In this document: in pieces, positions 1-6,702 of the stretch
Numbering within the stretch: the first letter of the stretch is position 1
Layout of the letters: each line of letters opens with the position of its first letter
Virus record (IMG/VR): IMGVR_UViG_3300036834_000336
Location: 1-31,495 of that record
Length of the DNA stretch: 31,495 nucleotides
Origin: a virus
Reading direction: 5' to 3' (one strand)
Position numbers and translations under genes: made by a program
Notes under the pieces: model-generated
Database searches by the model: none
Told to the model about the DNA's origin: nothing
Seen by the model: the letters and a program-made list of their open reading frames with translations, nothing else

Positions 1-837
1 TCAGGCGATCTGGAGCAGCGACGTGCCGGCCGCCTGCGTGGGCATCGTCAGGGTCATGGTCCCCGAGGTCACCGTCTGCGTGCCGCCGAAGTCGTGGTTC
101 GAGATCGTTCGGTTGGCCGAGAGGGAGAAGGTCGAGGCGCCCAGGCGCGTGGTCGTGTTGTAGATGACGGCCGAGACGGTCGAGATCGTGGCGCCGGTGA
201 TCGACACGTTGGAGAAGCTGCCGCACGCCGTGTTGGTCGACAGGATCGGGCTGACGTTGGTGAGCGCCATGCCGCCGGCTGCGTAGGTTCCGCTGGCCGC
301 GACCTCGTCGGTTCCGATGTTGGTCGCCGACGGCGTGCCGCCGGTGGAGTTATTCGGCGTGCCGGCATTCGACAGCGTGTTGTTGTAGGTGCCGGTCGGG
401 GAGACCTTGATCAGCGATATCTTGAAGCTGTCTCCGGTAAAGACGACCGTGCCAGAGGTAACGGTACCGGCGTTCGCCACAGAGACGTGCACCGCCGAGG
501 CCGAGTCGATCGACGTCACGTAGTTCGGGGCAGTGCCGACGTTGGTACCGGTTACCAGCATTCCGGTCGCTATGCCGGCCGTGGAGGTCAGGCCGGTCAA
601 CGTGAACGCGCCGCTGGCGCCCGCGGATGCGGCCGGCGTGTAGGTGATCTGCATGCAGTGCGCCGCCTGCATGAGCTCGACCTTGCAGCTGTTGCAGATC
701 GAGGTGGTAGCCAGGAGCTGGTACTTGAGCGCCAGCGCTGGTTCGCACGAGCCCAGGTCGTACAGCAGCGGAAGCCAGCGCAGGTCCTGGTGGGCGAGGA
801 GGCCCTCGCCGAGGATGTCGTCGACGCGTAGATTCAC
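1..837 (-). CDS. Putative virion structural protein, connector/tail region
   Basis: A 278-residue protein that starts at a GTG overlapping the stop of the upstream gene (GTGA) and ends with TGA at positions 1-3, so it is complete. Residues 1-65 form a mixed segment with three cysteines (ICNSC, HC). The rest is almost entirely Gly/Ser/Thr/Ala/Val-rich beta-strand sequence without charged runs, typical of phage surface or tail proteins. Residues about 70-130 resemble the GTxVxTGTxV-type module also found in the cement-like protein and in the tailspike of this window. It is the last visible gene of the late operon, after the gp10-like protein, so a tail or neck role is likely. No family is recognised with certainty. 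Confidence 0.7.
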   Translation of the reverse strand: MNLRVDDILGEGLLAHQDLRWLPLLYDLGSCEPALALKYQLLATTSICNSCKVELMQAAHCMQITYTPAASAGASGAFTLTGLTSTAGIATGMLVTGTNVGTAPNYVTSIDSASAVHVSVANAGTVTSGTVVFTGDSFKISLIKVSPTGTYNNTLSNAGTPNNSTGGTPSATNIGTDEVAASGTYAAGGMALTNVSPILSTNTACGSFSNVSITGATISTVSAVIYNTTTRLGASTFSLSANRTISNHDFGGTQTVTSGTMTLTMPTQAAGTSLLQIA

Positions 838-1544
838 GGCTGTTCTCCTGCTACTTGCGCCGGTCGCGGTATCGAGTGACCGACGATCTTGACCAGCGTC
901 TCGCGACCGCCGTGGACCTCCAACTCATCGTCGGGCAGGTGAAGCAGACCGTGGCCGTCCCTCTCCACCGCGCGGAATGCGACGGCCGCCGGGTGATCCA
1001 GCGTCTTGGACGGCGGCGGGGCCCAGTCCGCCCGGTCGGGGTGCTCGTTCGCGTGCCACGAGCGCTCCTCGTGGCCGATGGTGTGCAGGTCGGCGTAGAG
1101 GTGATCCCGCAGGACCTGCTGGACGTCCGGCCGCGCGAAGTGGAAGGCGAACGCCGTCTTGCGCGCGGCGTCCAGGATGTCCTGCATCGCCCCTTCGAGG
1201 ACGGCGTCGAGGTGATCCATCGGCGCGAGGAGCCTGTCCGACCCATGGTCCACCAGCGCGGTGCGCTCGCCCGCCTGCATCTCCGCGTGGGCCTGGGTCA
1301 GGCACGTCGTGACGGCCGCCTGCAGGTCGCGCATCTGGACGGCGACCTGCTGGGGCGACATGTTGCGCGCGGCCTGCTGAGGCGACACGTTGCTCAACAC
1401 GCTGGCGATCTGCTCGTTGGTCAGCGGCGGGCCGGAGGGATCCGGGCCCGCGCACAGGATGTCGATCACGCGCTGCCCGCTGACGGCGCCCCACTTCTCC
1501 GGCGGGTGCGGCCCGCCATCGGTGATCATCACGCCGATCTGCAT
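834..1544 (-). CDS. Hypothetical protein, 236 aa, His/Asp-rich helical
   Basis: The ATG start at 1544 is preceded by GAGGAG about 10 bases upstream. The product is soluble, mostly helical and rich in Asp, Glu and His, with repeated SPQQxA segments near residues 54-66 (VSPQQAARNM, MSPQQVAVQM). The C-terminal half has several His-Asp pairs (LHTIGHEERSWHANEH, LLHLPDDELEVHGG) but no recognised catalytic motif. It sits between two structural genes and is translationally coupled to the next one by a 4-bp overlap. Function unknown; a chaperone or minor virion component would fit the position but is only inference. Confidence 0.65.
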   Translation of the reverse strand: MQIGVMITDGGPHPPEKWGAVSGQRVIDILCAGPDPSGPPLTNEQIASVLSNVSPQQAARNMSPQQVAVQMRDLQAAVTTCLTQAHAEMQAGERTALVDHGSDRLLAPMDHLDAVLEGAMQDILDAARKTAFAFHFARPDVQQVLRDHLYADLHTIGHEERSWHANEHPDRADWAPPPSKTLDHPAAVAFRAVERDGHGLLHLPDDELEVHGGRETLVKIVGHSIPRPAQVAGEQP

Positions 1545-1572
1545 CTCTCGGGACTCCTCTTTTCCTCAGTTC

Positions 1573-1592
1573 AAAAAAAGACTTCAGCAGTC
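1573..1592 (-). terminator. Weak hairpin plus T-run after the 140-aa gene
   Basis: On the minus strand a 4-bp stem (GACT/AGTC around the stop codon of the 140-aa gene) is followed at once by seven T residues. The stem is too short for a confident intrinsic terminator, and a good ribosome binding site for the next gene follows, so it may only reduce read-through. Confidence 0.2.
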
Positions 1593-2006
1593 GAGCGAGA
1601 TCGGAGCGCCCTCGCTCGTCGGGTTCTGCAGCACGAGCGCGACGCTGCACCATCCGGAGGTCCCGGACACGCCGTGCCCGTAGTCCTCGAACACGTAGGC
1701 GACCTTCCACATGCTGCCGTCGGGGAAGACCACCAGGTCGTTGCCCTTCTGCAGGCCGCGCACCATGCCGGTCCACGCCCCCCACAGGTACGCCTTGCGG
1801 CGGACGCCCTGGATGCCCAGGCCGTTGAGCAGGCGAATGTTGTCCGAGCTCAGGCCCTGCACCTGGGCGCCCATCGAGATCGCAGAGTAGGTCGGGGTGC
1901 GGGAGAAGTCGGCGTTGGTAGCGAAGCCCGTACTCTGCATCAGAGTAACGGTCTGGTTTGGATTGATCGCCCCGATGACGGGCGCGACGATGCTGTGGAG
2001 GTTCAC
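1584..2006 (-). CDS. Conserved phage connector/tail-region protein, 140 aa
   Basis: It starts at a GTG that overlaps the stop of the 63-aa gene (GTGA). The opening NLHSIVAPVIGAINPN and the middle GLGIQGVRRKAYLWG...DLVVFPDGSMWKVAYVFEDYG match, as I remember it, a small protein conserved in phages that carry the DUF2184 capsid module, where it lies between the gp10-like tail completion protein and the tail genes. The predicted fold is beta-rich, and the length is usual for that group. Its exact role (tail terminator or neck component) is not established here. Confidence 0.75.
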   Translation of the reverse strand: MNLHSIVAPVIGAINPNQTVTLMQSTGFATNADFSRTPTYSAISMGAQVQGLSSDNIRLLNGLGIQGVRRKAYLWGAWTGMVRGLQKGNDLVVFPDGSMWKVAYVFEDYGHGVSGTSGWCSVALVLQNPTSEGAPISLDC

Positions 2007-2194
2007 GTCTCGGCCGTGGTTCCGGGCAGTATGCGGTCGAGCCCGGGATGCAGCATGTCGGGGTACGGGTCGGCGAGCTTGTCCCTGATCAGCGCGTTGA
2101 TCTCGTGCCGCACCGAGACCCGGTCCAGCGACAGGCTGGGCCTCTCCTTCGCCTTGAAGTCTGGCATGTCGCGGAACGAATCGACGATGGACAT
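2003..2194 (-). CDS. Small hypothetical protein, 63 aa
   Basis: Starts at ATG 2194 behind a strong GGAGGAGGGG ribosome binding site. The product is short, charged and helical (VRHEINALIRDKLADPYPDMLHPGLDRILPG), without signal peptide or membrane segment. It is coupled to the following 140-aa gene by a GTGA overlap, which argues that both are made together. No family recognised. Confidence 0.65.
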   Translation of the reverse strand: MSIVDSFRDMPDFKAKERPSLSLDRVSVRHEINALIRDKLADPYPDMLHPGLDRILPGTTAET

Positions 2195-2222
2195 CGCGGG
2201 GCCCCCTCCTCCGGTATTTAGA

Positions 2223-2678
2223 TCATCGCTCCTCGTACTCGTGCGCGGCCGAGTTGATCATGATCGCCCTGTCGATCAGCGGCTTGTCGAAGCCCTTGCG
2301 CCGGATCGTAGCCGGCGCCAGCGGTGGCTCGTTGGTATCCCGGATGGACTGCTTGAGCTGGCCCACGAGCACCGCGCCGACTCGGTTCATGGTCTCGCGC
2401 GCGTCGTAGTTCGTCGCGCGGAGCTGGTCCCGAATCAGCTGAGGCCATCCCGGGCCGTACTTGACGATCATGTTGGTGAAGAACGGGCGCGGTGGAATGT
2501 TCCGGGCCGGCGCCCCCCAGTTGTGGATGGCCGCGATCATGGCCACGGGCTTGCCGTCCGGGTACGTGGCACCCGCGAGGAAGCCGACCTTGAGCGAGCC
2601 GCCGCGCCTGACCCCGCGCGAGATGCGAGACAGGGCGGCGCGCAGCTCGTCACCGCCCTCCAGAACCCTAGTTGCCAT
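2223..2678 (-). CDS. HK97 gp10-like tail completion / virion morphogenesis protein
   Basis: The 151-residue product has the features of the gp10-like tail completion family: an N-terminal helix (GGDELRAALSRISRGV), then KVGFLAGATYPDGKPVAMIAAIHNWGAP, IPPRPFFTNMI with a pair of aromatic residues, and a C-terminal LAPATIRRKGFDKPLID segment close to the usual LxxxTxxxKGxxxPLxxTG motif. Members sit at the head-tail joint or cap the tail tube. Position after the DUF4054 adaptor agrees. The C-terminus (MINSAAHEYEER) replaces the usual LxxSI/V ending, a minor variation. The assignment rests on recognised motifs, not on a search. Confidence 0.85.
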   Translation of the reverse strand: MATRVLEGGDELRAALSRISRGVRRGGSLKVGFLAGATYPDGKPVAMIAAIHNWGAPARNIPPRPFFTNMIVKYGPGWPQLIRDQLRATNYDARETMNRVGAVLVGQLKQSIRDTNEPPLAPATIRRKGFDKPLIDRAIMINSAAHEYEER

Positions 2679-2680
2679 TA

Positions 2681-2950
2681 TCAGTACTGGATTATCGTTG
2701 CGATGGTGAGATAGACGCCGCTCGCCCCCGTGATGAGCAACTGGTAGGTACCGGCCATGTACACCCCCGTAGTCAGGCCGTCGGCCGCGAAGTTCGTCAG
2801 GGCGTTCACGTACGTAGTCCCATTCGGCAACAGCTTCTGCAGCGTCACCGCCGTTCCGTAGGACGTCGCGCGGACGTCAATATCGTAGAGTCCAGGTGGC
2901 AGGACGAACGGCGTCGGCGTCGCCGAGATGTTGCTGAAGACTACGGTCAC
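2681..2950 (-). CDS. Small beta-sandwich-like structural protein, 89 aa
   Basis: Starts at GTG 2950, overlapping the stop of the 37-aa gene (GTGA). The sequence alternates hydrophobic and polar residues throughout (YDIDVRATSYGTAVTLQKLLPNGTTYVNALTNFAADGLTTGVYMAGTYQLLITGA), as in a compact beta-sandwich. Similar short proteins accompany head and tail genes in many phages and may decorate the virion. Specific function unknown. Confidence 0.65.
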   Translation of the reverse strand: MTVVFSNISATPTPFVLPPGLYDIDVRATSYGTAVTLQKLLPNGTTYVNALTNFAADGLTTGVYMAGTYQLLITGASGVYLTIATIIQY

Positions 2951-3060
2951 GTGATGTCGATCCGAATGGCCTCGTCGAGCTGCGCGTCGACCATCAGAAC
3001 CAGCACGAGGCCGACCGCCGCGAGCGCGAGCGCGGCGAGGATCGAGGCGCGGAGGATCAC
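2947..3060 (-). CDS. Tiny single-span membrane peptide, 37 aa
   Basis: A short reading frame with GTG start at 3060 overlapping the stop of the 109-aa gene (GTGA), and TGA at 2947-2949 overlapping the next GTG start (again GTGA). This double coupling is the best evidence that it is a gene. The product VILRASILAALALAAVGLV continues as VLMVDAQLDEAIRIDIT, giving one strongly hydrophobic helix (residues 5-22) and an acidic tail. Function unknown; a membrane anchor or small lysis regulator are possible. Confidence 0.6.
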   Translation of the reverse strand: MILRASILAALALAAVGLVLVLMVDAQLDEAIRIDIT

Positions 3061-3386
3061 CGAGGGACCACGTTGAGTGAGAAGTCGGCGCCCGCGCCGG
3101 ACGGCCCGACGGCGAGGAGCGCGACCCCCCTCGAATTGAGGGATATCCTGATCTGGGCGTCGTCGGGGAGCCGCGCGACGCTCATGACCAGCGCCTCCAC
3201 GGTGTAGACCATGGCGCCGGAGTCGATGGGACCAGAGGCGTCGGCGACCTCGTAGCAGCCTTCCCCGAGGAAGAACAGCCGCCTTCCGACGCCGTCCTGC
3301 CACACGTCCATCAGGCCGCTGCGGCCCTCCGCCGCGGCGCGGACGTCTCCGGCGGTCCTGATCTCCACGGGGAGCGCCATCGCCAT
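3057..3386 (-). CDS. Hypothetical protein, 109 aa
   Basis: Starts at ATG 3386, with a second in-frame ATG two codons later; the first is used here. It is a compact alpha/beta protein (PVEIRTAGDVRAAAEGRSGLMDVWQDGVGRRLFFLGEGCYEVAD) without membrane segments or a signal peptide. It lies in a run of small coupled genes between the DUF4054 adaptor and the gp10-like protein. No family recognised. Confidence 0.6.
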   Translation of the reverse strand: MAMALPVEIRTAGDVRAAAEGRSGLMDVWQDGVGRRLFFLGEGCYEVADASGPIDSGAMVYTVEALVMSVARLPDDAQIRISLNSRGVALLAVGPSGAGADFSLNVVPR

Positions 3387-3392
3387 ACTTCG

Positions 3393-3599
3393 CTACGGCC
3401 TCGTGTACTGCACCCACGTGATCGCAGTCGCGGTCGAGACGGAGCACACGTACAGCTGGGCGTTTGTCGTGTCCGACAGCAAGTCACCAACCTTGGCGAC
3501 GCCGAGGAACGTGACGTTGTTGGTAGGAGCGCCGGCGTTGGGCCAGGTCGGTACCAGCGTTATGTCGCCGACGCCAGGGACGAAGAAGGTGAGAGCCAT
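3393..3599 (-). CDS. Small hypothetical structural-type protein, 68 aa
   Basis: ATG at 3599 is preceded by AGGAG about nine bases upstream. The product is beta-rich and largely uncharged, with the pattern NVTFLGVAKVGDLLSDTTNAQLYVCSV, similar in style to small domains used in phage tail or fibre proteins. It may be a decoration or tail-tip protein; this is inference from composition and position only. Confidence 0.6.
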   Translation of the reverse strand: MALTFFVPGVGDITLVPTWPNAGAPTNNVTFLGVAKVGDLLSDTTNAQLYVCSVSTATAITWVQYTRP

Positions 3600-3612
3600 T
3601 TTTTATCATCTC

Positions 3613-4098
3613 CTACCAGAAGCCGGGGCCGACACCTCGGCTCCACACGGGCGGGTTGTAGATCCGGCGCCGGGCGCTCCCGACGTACCTCATCGTGCGC
3701 GACGGAGCCAGCATCATCCACACCATCGCCCCGTACGTGGTCTGCTGCCACCACGCCGCGTTGACCGGCTGGTTCGGCAGCTCGGTTGCCACGGACACGC
3801 TGCCCTCGGTCGCGGTGGTGATGCGACCGACGATGGGAGGCGGCGGATCGATGCCCCCGGTCGTCGGGACGCCGTTGGTCCTCTGCGAGAGGAGAAAGAC
3901 GACGTGGGCGGTGGCCAGGTACAGGAGATTAGTCAGCCTGACTGGATCCTGGACGAGGCAGCCGGACGTGTTCTGCACGAACATGGTGGCCAAGTTGAAG
4001 TAGTTGGTCGCCGCTGCCTGGTTGACCCCGCCCAGCTCGGGAAACATCGCGACCCAGTCGAGATAGTTGAAGACGACCGGGATCGTGGGGGTCTGCAT
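3613..4098 (-). CDS. DUF4054-family head-tail adaptor protein
   Basis: The 161-residue product matches the DUF4054 pattern: FNYLDWVAMFPELGGVNQAAATNYFNLATMFVQNT at the N-terminus (W-x-x-x-[FY]-P-E), a helix LLYLATAHVVFLL, then IVGRITTATEGSVSVATE and the aromatic-rich WWQQTTYGAMVWMMLAPSRTMRYVG. Members act as a head completion or adaptor protein below the portal. The usual family length is similar (about 120-160 residues). The gene order, capsid before and gp10-like protein after, is normal for this module. Confidence 0.9.
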   Translation of the reverse strand: MQTPTIPVVFNYLDWVAMFPELGGVNQAAATNYFNLATMFVQNTSGCLVQDPVRLTNLLYLATAHVVFLLSQRTNGVPTTGGIDPPPPIVGRITTATEGSVSVATELPNQPVNAAWWQQTTYGAMVWMMLAPSRTMRYVGSARRRIYNPPVWSRGVGPGFW

Positions 4099-4099
4099 C

Positions 4100-4468
4100 T
4101 CACTCGGTCGGGTGAGCCAGCGCGGCGTGGGCGGCGCGCTCGAATAGCTCCTCGTCGAACCGGTAGTTCACGCCGACAAATCGCCCGACGTCCTCCCGGT
4201 GACCCGGGACGTCGAGAAGCTCGACGGCAGTCCTGACGAATCCCGGCAGGACGTCGTCGTAGGCTCCGGGCCGAGCGGCGTAGGCGTCGACCGCCAAGAT
4301 CTGCGCCCCTGGCCCGTCGGCACCGGCCCACAAGTTGAGGTAGTGCCCTCGCGGGGTCGCGCGGGAGACAACGTTAAGTGGGGTAGCGGACAGCTCGATG
4401 CCCCGCGCCGCCGCGCGGCGCACGGCCTCCATCGTGAACCAGGGGAAGGGAAACTCGTCGACTCGCAT
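4100..4468 (-). CDS. Hypothetical protein, 122 aa
   Basis: The start is taken at ATG 4468 because GAGGA lies just upstream; the open frame itself extends further but that part overlaps the preceding gene. The product MRVDEFPFPWFTMEAVRRAA... is a soluble alpha/beta protein with a segment GHYLNLWAGADGPGAQILAVDAYAARPG. It is placed between the conserved 190-aa gene and the DUF4054 adaptor. No family recognised. Confidence 0.65.
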   Translation of the reverse strand: MRVDEFPFPWFTMEAVRRAAARGIELSATPLNVVSRATPRGHYLNLWAGADGPGAQILAVDAYAARPGAYDDVLPGFVRTAVELLDVPGHREDVGRFVGVNYRFDEELFERAAHAALAHPTE

Positions 4469-4476
4469 GTGGGTCC

Positions 4477-5049
4477 TCACTCGGTCGGCGGCAGCTCGGC
4501 CTGCTCGGGAGTAATCCGATTGTCGGACGGGCTGTACTTCCTGATCGATCTCCCGTTGGGCACGCGGTAGTCGCCGGCCTGGTTGAGGCCCTGCAGTCCC
4601 GATCGGATGTCCTTGTACTCCCTCGCCTCGTCCGCGGCGCGGGACTCCGTGCTGGACGCGTACACGTGCCGATTCGCGACCAGCGGGCTGGTCTTGTTCT
4701 GGGACAGCCACGCCTCCCACAGGTCGCGCGGGACGCCGGAGGTCAGCGCGTAGCCGGTGTCGGGGGTGGACCCCCGGATCACCCGATAGTCCGGCATGTT
4801 GGCGGCGGCCAGGGCGGCGTGGTCGAGCTTCTGCCCGTTCAGCACGTGCTGGCCGATGGCGAGATTGAGCGTCGCCACGTTCTCCTTGATCTCCCGCCCG
4901 TTGGGCAGGTAGTTGGTCACCACCTCCACGTCGTACACCTGGAGGATGAGCCCATTCGGGAGGTTGCACGCCACGGTCACCGTGTCGGTGCCGGTGGCGG
5001 GCGGGGTGCGCCGCTTGGGCGGCGATGCCGCAGCTGAGACGTCGGTCAC
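4477..5049 (-). CDS. Conserved phage head-region protein, 190 aa
   Basis: The start is placed at GTG 5049, which has a GAGAGGAG ribosome binding site about ten bases upstream; an ATG at 5094 would lie inside the capsid gene. Key stretches are VTVACNLPNGLILQVYDVEV, VLNGQ, TPDTGYALTSGVPRDLWEAWLSQNKTSPLVANRHVYA and a charged EAREYKDIRSGLQGLN. Proteins with this GYALTxGVxxxxxxxWLxQNK pattern recur next to DUF2184 capsid genes in phages as I recall them, with no known biochemical role. The C-terminus is polar and probably flexible. Confidence 0.75.
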   Translation of the reverse strand: MTDVSAAASPPKRRTPPATGTDTVTVACNLPNGLILQVYDVEVVTNYLPNGREIKENVATLNLAIGQHVLNGQKLDHAALAAANMPDYRVIRGSTPDTGYALTSGVPRDLWEAWLSQNKTSPLVANRHVYASSTESRAADEAREYKDIRSGLQGLNQAGDYRVPNGRSIRKYSPSDNRITPEQAELPPTE

Positions 5050-5071
5050 GCTCGTACTTCTCCTCTCTCTC

Positions 5072-6181
5072 TCAAATTCCGGCCATCGAGGCAATGCCGG
5101 CGGCGTAGCGGATGACGGAACCGAACGTGCCAGAGGTCATCTTCTGGCGAGCGGCGCTCATCTCGTAGACTACGCGATGGGCGCGAAGCTTCTCATTGAA
5201 CGCCGGGAACCCGGTGCGCTGCCCGTCCACGTCCGGGAAGATGAGCTGCATCAGCGACAGGCCGGAGCCCTGGCCCTGGGGGTTCGTGGAGGCGATTGGT
5301 CCGTACTGAACGGCCGAGACGACCTTCGCGTTCGGGAAGTTGTCCTTCATCAGCTTCGACACGTTGACACCGAACGAGTTGGTCGCGGTCAGCGCCGCCT
5401 CGTGCTGGGGGTCCATGGCAAAGATCATCTCGCTCTGGCGGTCGACCAGGCCGGCGTTCTGGATGACTCCCTGGATGAAGAGGGCCTGGAGGTCGTTGAA
5501 GATCTCGTTGGCCGTTGCCTTGACCTGCGTCCCGACCAGCCACGTGGTCCCGCCGTACGCCTTGACGGCCGGAGATATGCTGGCCGTCAGGTTCGGGTCG
5601 TTGATGAACCCGTAGTTCTGCAGGCCCGCGATGCCGTAGAAGTACGAGAAGTTGTGGAACGTGTTGAGCGACCGGACGCGGCTGCGCTGCTTCGCCGTGA
5701 CCCAGTTGATCCTGGCGCGGGCGTAGCGGGCCGTCTCCAGGTCGCCGTACTCGATGATCGACTGGAACAGGAACGCCTGCCTCTGGGGGAAGTTGACGTT
5801 CGCGCTGTTCTCGCCGGAGTTGTTGTAGTCCCCGTACGCCGTCGTCTCGCCCACGACCTCCTCGACCGGGAACATCGCGGTCTGCTCGGTCCAGTCTCCG
5901 GTCCGGCGCTCGGGACCGAGGATGTCCACTGCGCGGAGCGGCGCGAACACAACCTGGTAGATATCCGGGTCGACCCACGTCGTGAACATCGTCGGGATGC
6001 CCGCGTTGGGGTCGGTGACCAGCGTCGGGAGGGCGTCTAACGCCATCCCAGGGTCGCAGCCCCTCCTCGGGTCGCTGGACACGAATCCGTAGGGCTCGCA
6101 CCCGGGCTCCCAGGCGATCCCCTTCTCGACCAGGATGGGGCGCATGGCCAGGAACTTGGCGCGGGCTTCTTGTGGGGTCAT
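5072..6181 (-). CDS. Major capsid protein, DUF2184 family
   Basis: A 369-residue protein with strong family motifs: GIPTMFTTWVDPDIYQVVFAPLRAVDILG, GDWTEQTAMFPVEEVVGETTAYGDYNNSGENSANVNFPQRQAF, and FSYFYGIAGLQNYGFINDPNL. This is the HK97-fold capsid family known as DUF2184. It forms the icosahedral head. ATG 6181 has GGAG nine bases upstream. Upstream of it, on the opposite strand, is the small gene at 6273-6476, so the capsid message must cross an antisense gene or start in the 6182-6272 gap. Residues 1-60 may form an N-terminal arm; no separate delta domain is evident, consistent with scaffolding supplied by the protease-scaffold gene. Confidence 0.95.
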   Translation of the reverse strand: MTPQEARAKFLAMRPILVEKGIAWEPGCEPYGFVSSDPRRGCDPGMALDALPTLVTDPNAGIPTMFTTWVDPDIYQVVFAPLRAVDILGPERRTGDWTEQTAMFPVEEVVGETTAYGDYNNSGENSANVNFPQRQAFLFQSIIEYGDLETARYARARINWVTAKQRSRVRSLNTFHNFSYFYGIAGLQNYGFINDPNLTASISPAVKAYGGTTWLVGTQVKATANEIFNDLQALFIQGVIQNAGLVDRQSEMIFAMDPQHEAALTATNSFGVNVSKLMKDNFPNAKVVSAVQYGPIASTNPQGQGSGLSLMQLIFPDVDGQRTGFPAFNEKLRAHRVVYEMSAARQKMTSGTFGSVIRYAAGIASMAGI

Positions 6182-6199
6182 GTGAGAAAACTCCTTCGG

Positions 6200-6264
6200 T
6201 TGACGGTCCGGTTCCTGGCCGGATGGGTGGTATCTTCGGAGAGGCGATTAGAGGAACGAGGAGG
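6200..6264 (+). promoter_or_regulatory. Candidate plus-strand control region for the 67-aa gene
   Basis: The divergent gap contains TTGACG at 6200-6205 and an extended -10-like TGGTATCTT ending at 6236, but they are 25 bases apart, too far for one standard promoter. A short inverted repeat (TCCGG/CCGGA) lies between them. The ribosome binding site AGGAGG at 6259-6264 is perfect, eight bases before ATG 6273. Confidence 0.3.
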
Positions 6265-6272
6265 ACGACGAG

Positions 6273-6476
6273 ATGAGTTACGGGGACGACAATCCGCGGA
6301 TAGTCAAGATGCTGGACGACCAGGCAGCCAAGAACGGCCTGACCAGGCTGCCCGGTGAGAACAACGGCGATCTGTGGCTGAGAATACTCTTCCGCGCCGA
6401 GGAGGTGATGATCTCTAAGATGCCTGCGCGGGATCAATCCCGGTTCCGATCGGCCATCGCGAGACTTCGCCGCTAG
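6273..6476 (+). CDS. Small plus-strand protein, 67 aa, unknown
   Basis: One of few genes on the plus strand. It has a perfect AGGAGG ribosome binding site eight bases before ATG 6273. The product is soluble and helical, acidic at the start (MSYGDDNPRIVKMLDDQAAKNGLTR begins it) and basic at the end (SRFRSAIARLRR), the size and charge pattern of small phage regulators or host-takeover proteins. It is inserted between the major capsid gene and a 72-aa gene, opposite to both. A small hairpin with a TTTT tail follows. No family recognised. Confidence 0.65.
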   Translation: MSYGDDNPRIVKMLDDQAAKNGLTRLPGENNGDLWLRILFRAEEVMISKMPARDQSRFRSAIARLRR

Positions 6477-6482
6477 GCGGCC

Positions 6483-6701
6483 CTACCGCCTCGTGGGCGG
6501 TTTTATGTACGGCGGCAGGGTCGCCTTGGGGCCCACGGTCGCGAGCGGCACCGGCGCCCTCGGGGCGAAGTCTAGGCGAATCGCGGTCGCCGAGAAGTAG
6601 ATCACGCCGACCAGGTCGTGCTGGTGGGCCGACGCGACGATCGCGTCGAAGTCGTCGACCGTCGGGTTGTAGACCCGCGAGAAGTGTGGCCCCGCCGTCA
6701 T
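6483..6701 (-). CDS. Small hypothetical protein, 72 aa
   Basis: The start is taken at ATG 6701, one base after the stop of the cement-like gene, implying coupled translation. The product begins MTAGPHFSRVYNPTVDDFDA and has a helix VDDFDAIVASAHQHDLVG followed by a short strand region and a proline-rich, basic tail. The helix resembles EEWDHLVAAAAQHGILVP in the 80-aa gene at 12754-12996, so the two may be distant paralogues. Function unknown. Confidence 0.55.
   Translation of the reverse strand: MTAGPHFSRVYNPTVDDFDAIVASAHQHDLVGVIYFSATAIRLDFAPRAPVPLATVGPKATLPPYIKPPTRR
6485..6504 (+). terminator. Possible intrinsic terminator after the 67-aa gene
   Basis: CCGCC (6486-6490) pairs with GGCGG (6496-6500) across a five-base loop, with TTTT directly after. 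It starts ten bases after the stop of the plus-strand gene and lies inside the end of the convergent minus-strand gene. The stem is short, so strength is uncertain. Confidence 0.4.
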
Positions 6702-6702
6702 G

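Noticed and set aside
1573-1579. Seven-A run as a programmed frameshift site
   Set aside because: It lies after the stop codon of one gene and before the ribosome binding site of the next, with no overlapping frames to join.
855-2714. Long plus-strand open frame of 619 codons
   Set aside because: It runs opposite to several well-supported minus-strand genes and has no family signal; long antisense frames are expected in DNA with this strong third-position GC bias.
2947-3447. 166-codon minus-strand frame as one gene
   Set aside because: Only its last 37 codons, with the GTGA overlaps at both ends, look real; the upstream part is the Arg/Gly-rich shadow of the 109-aa gene.
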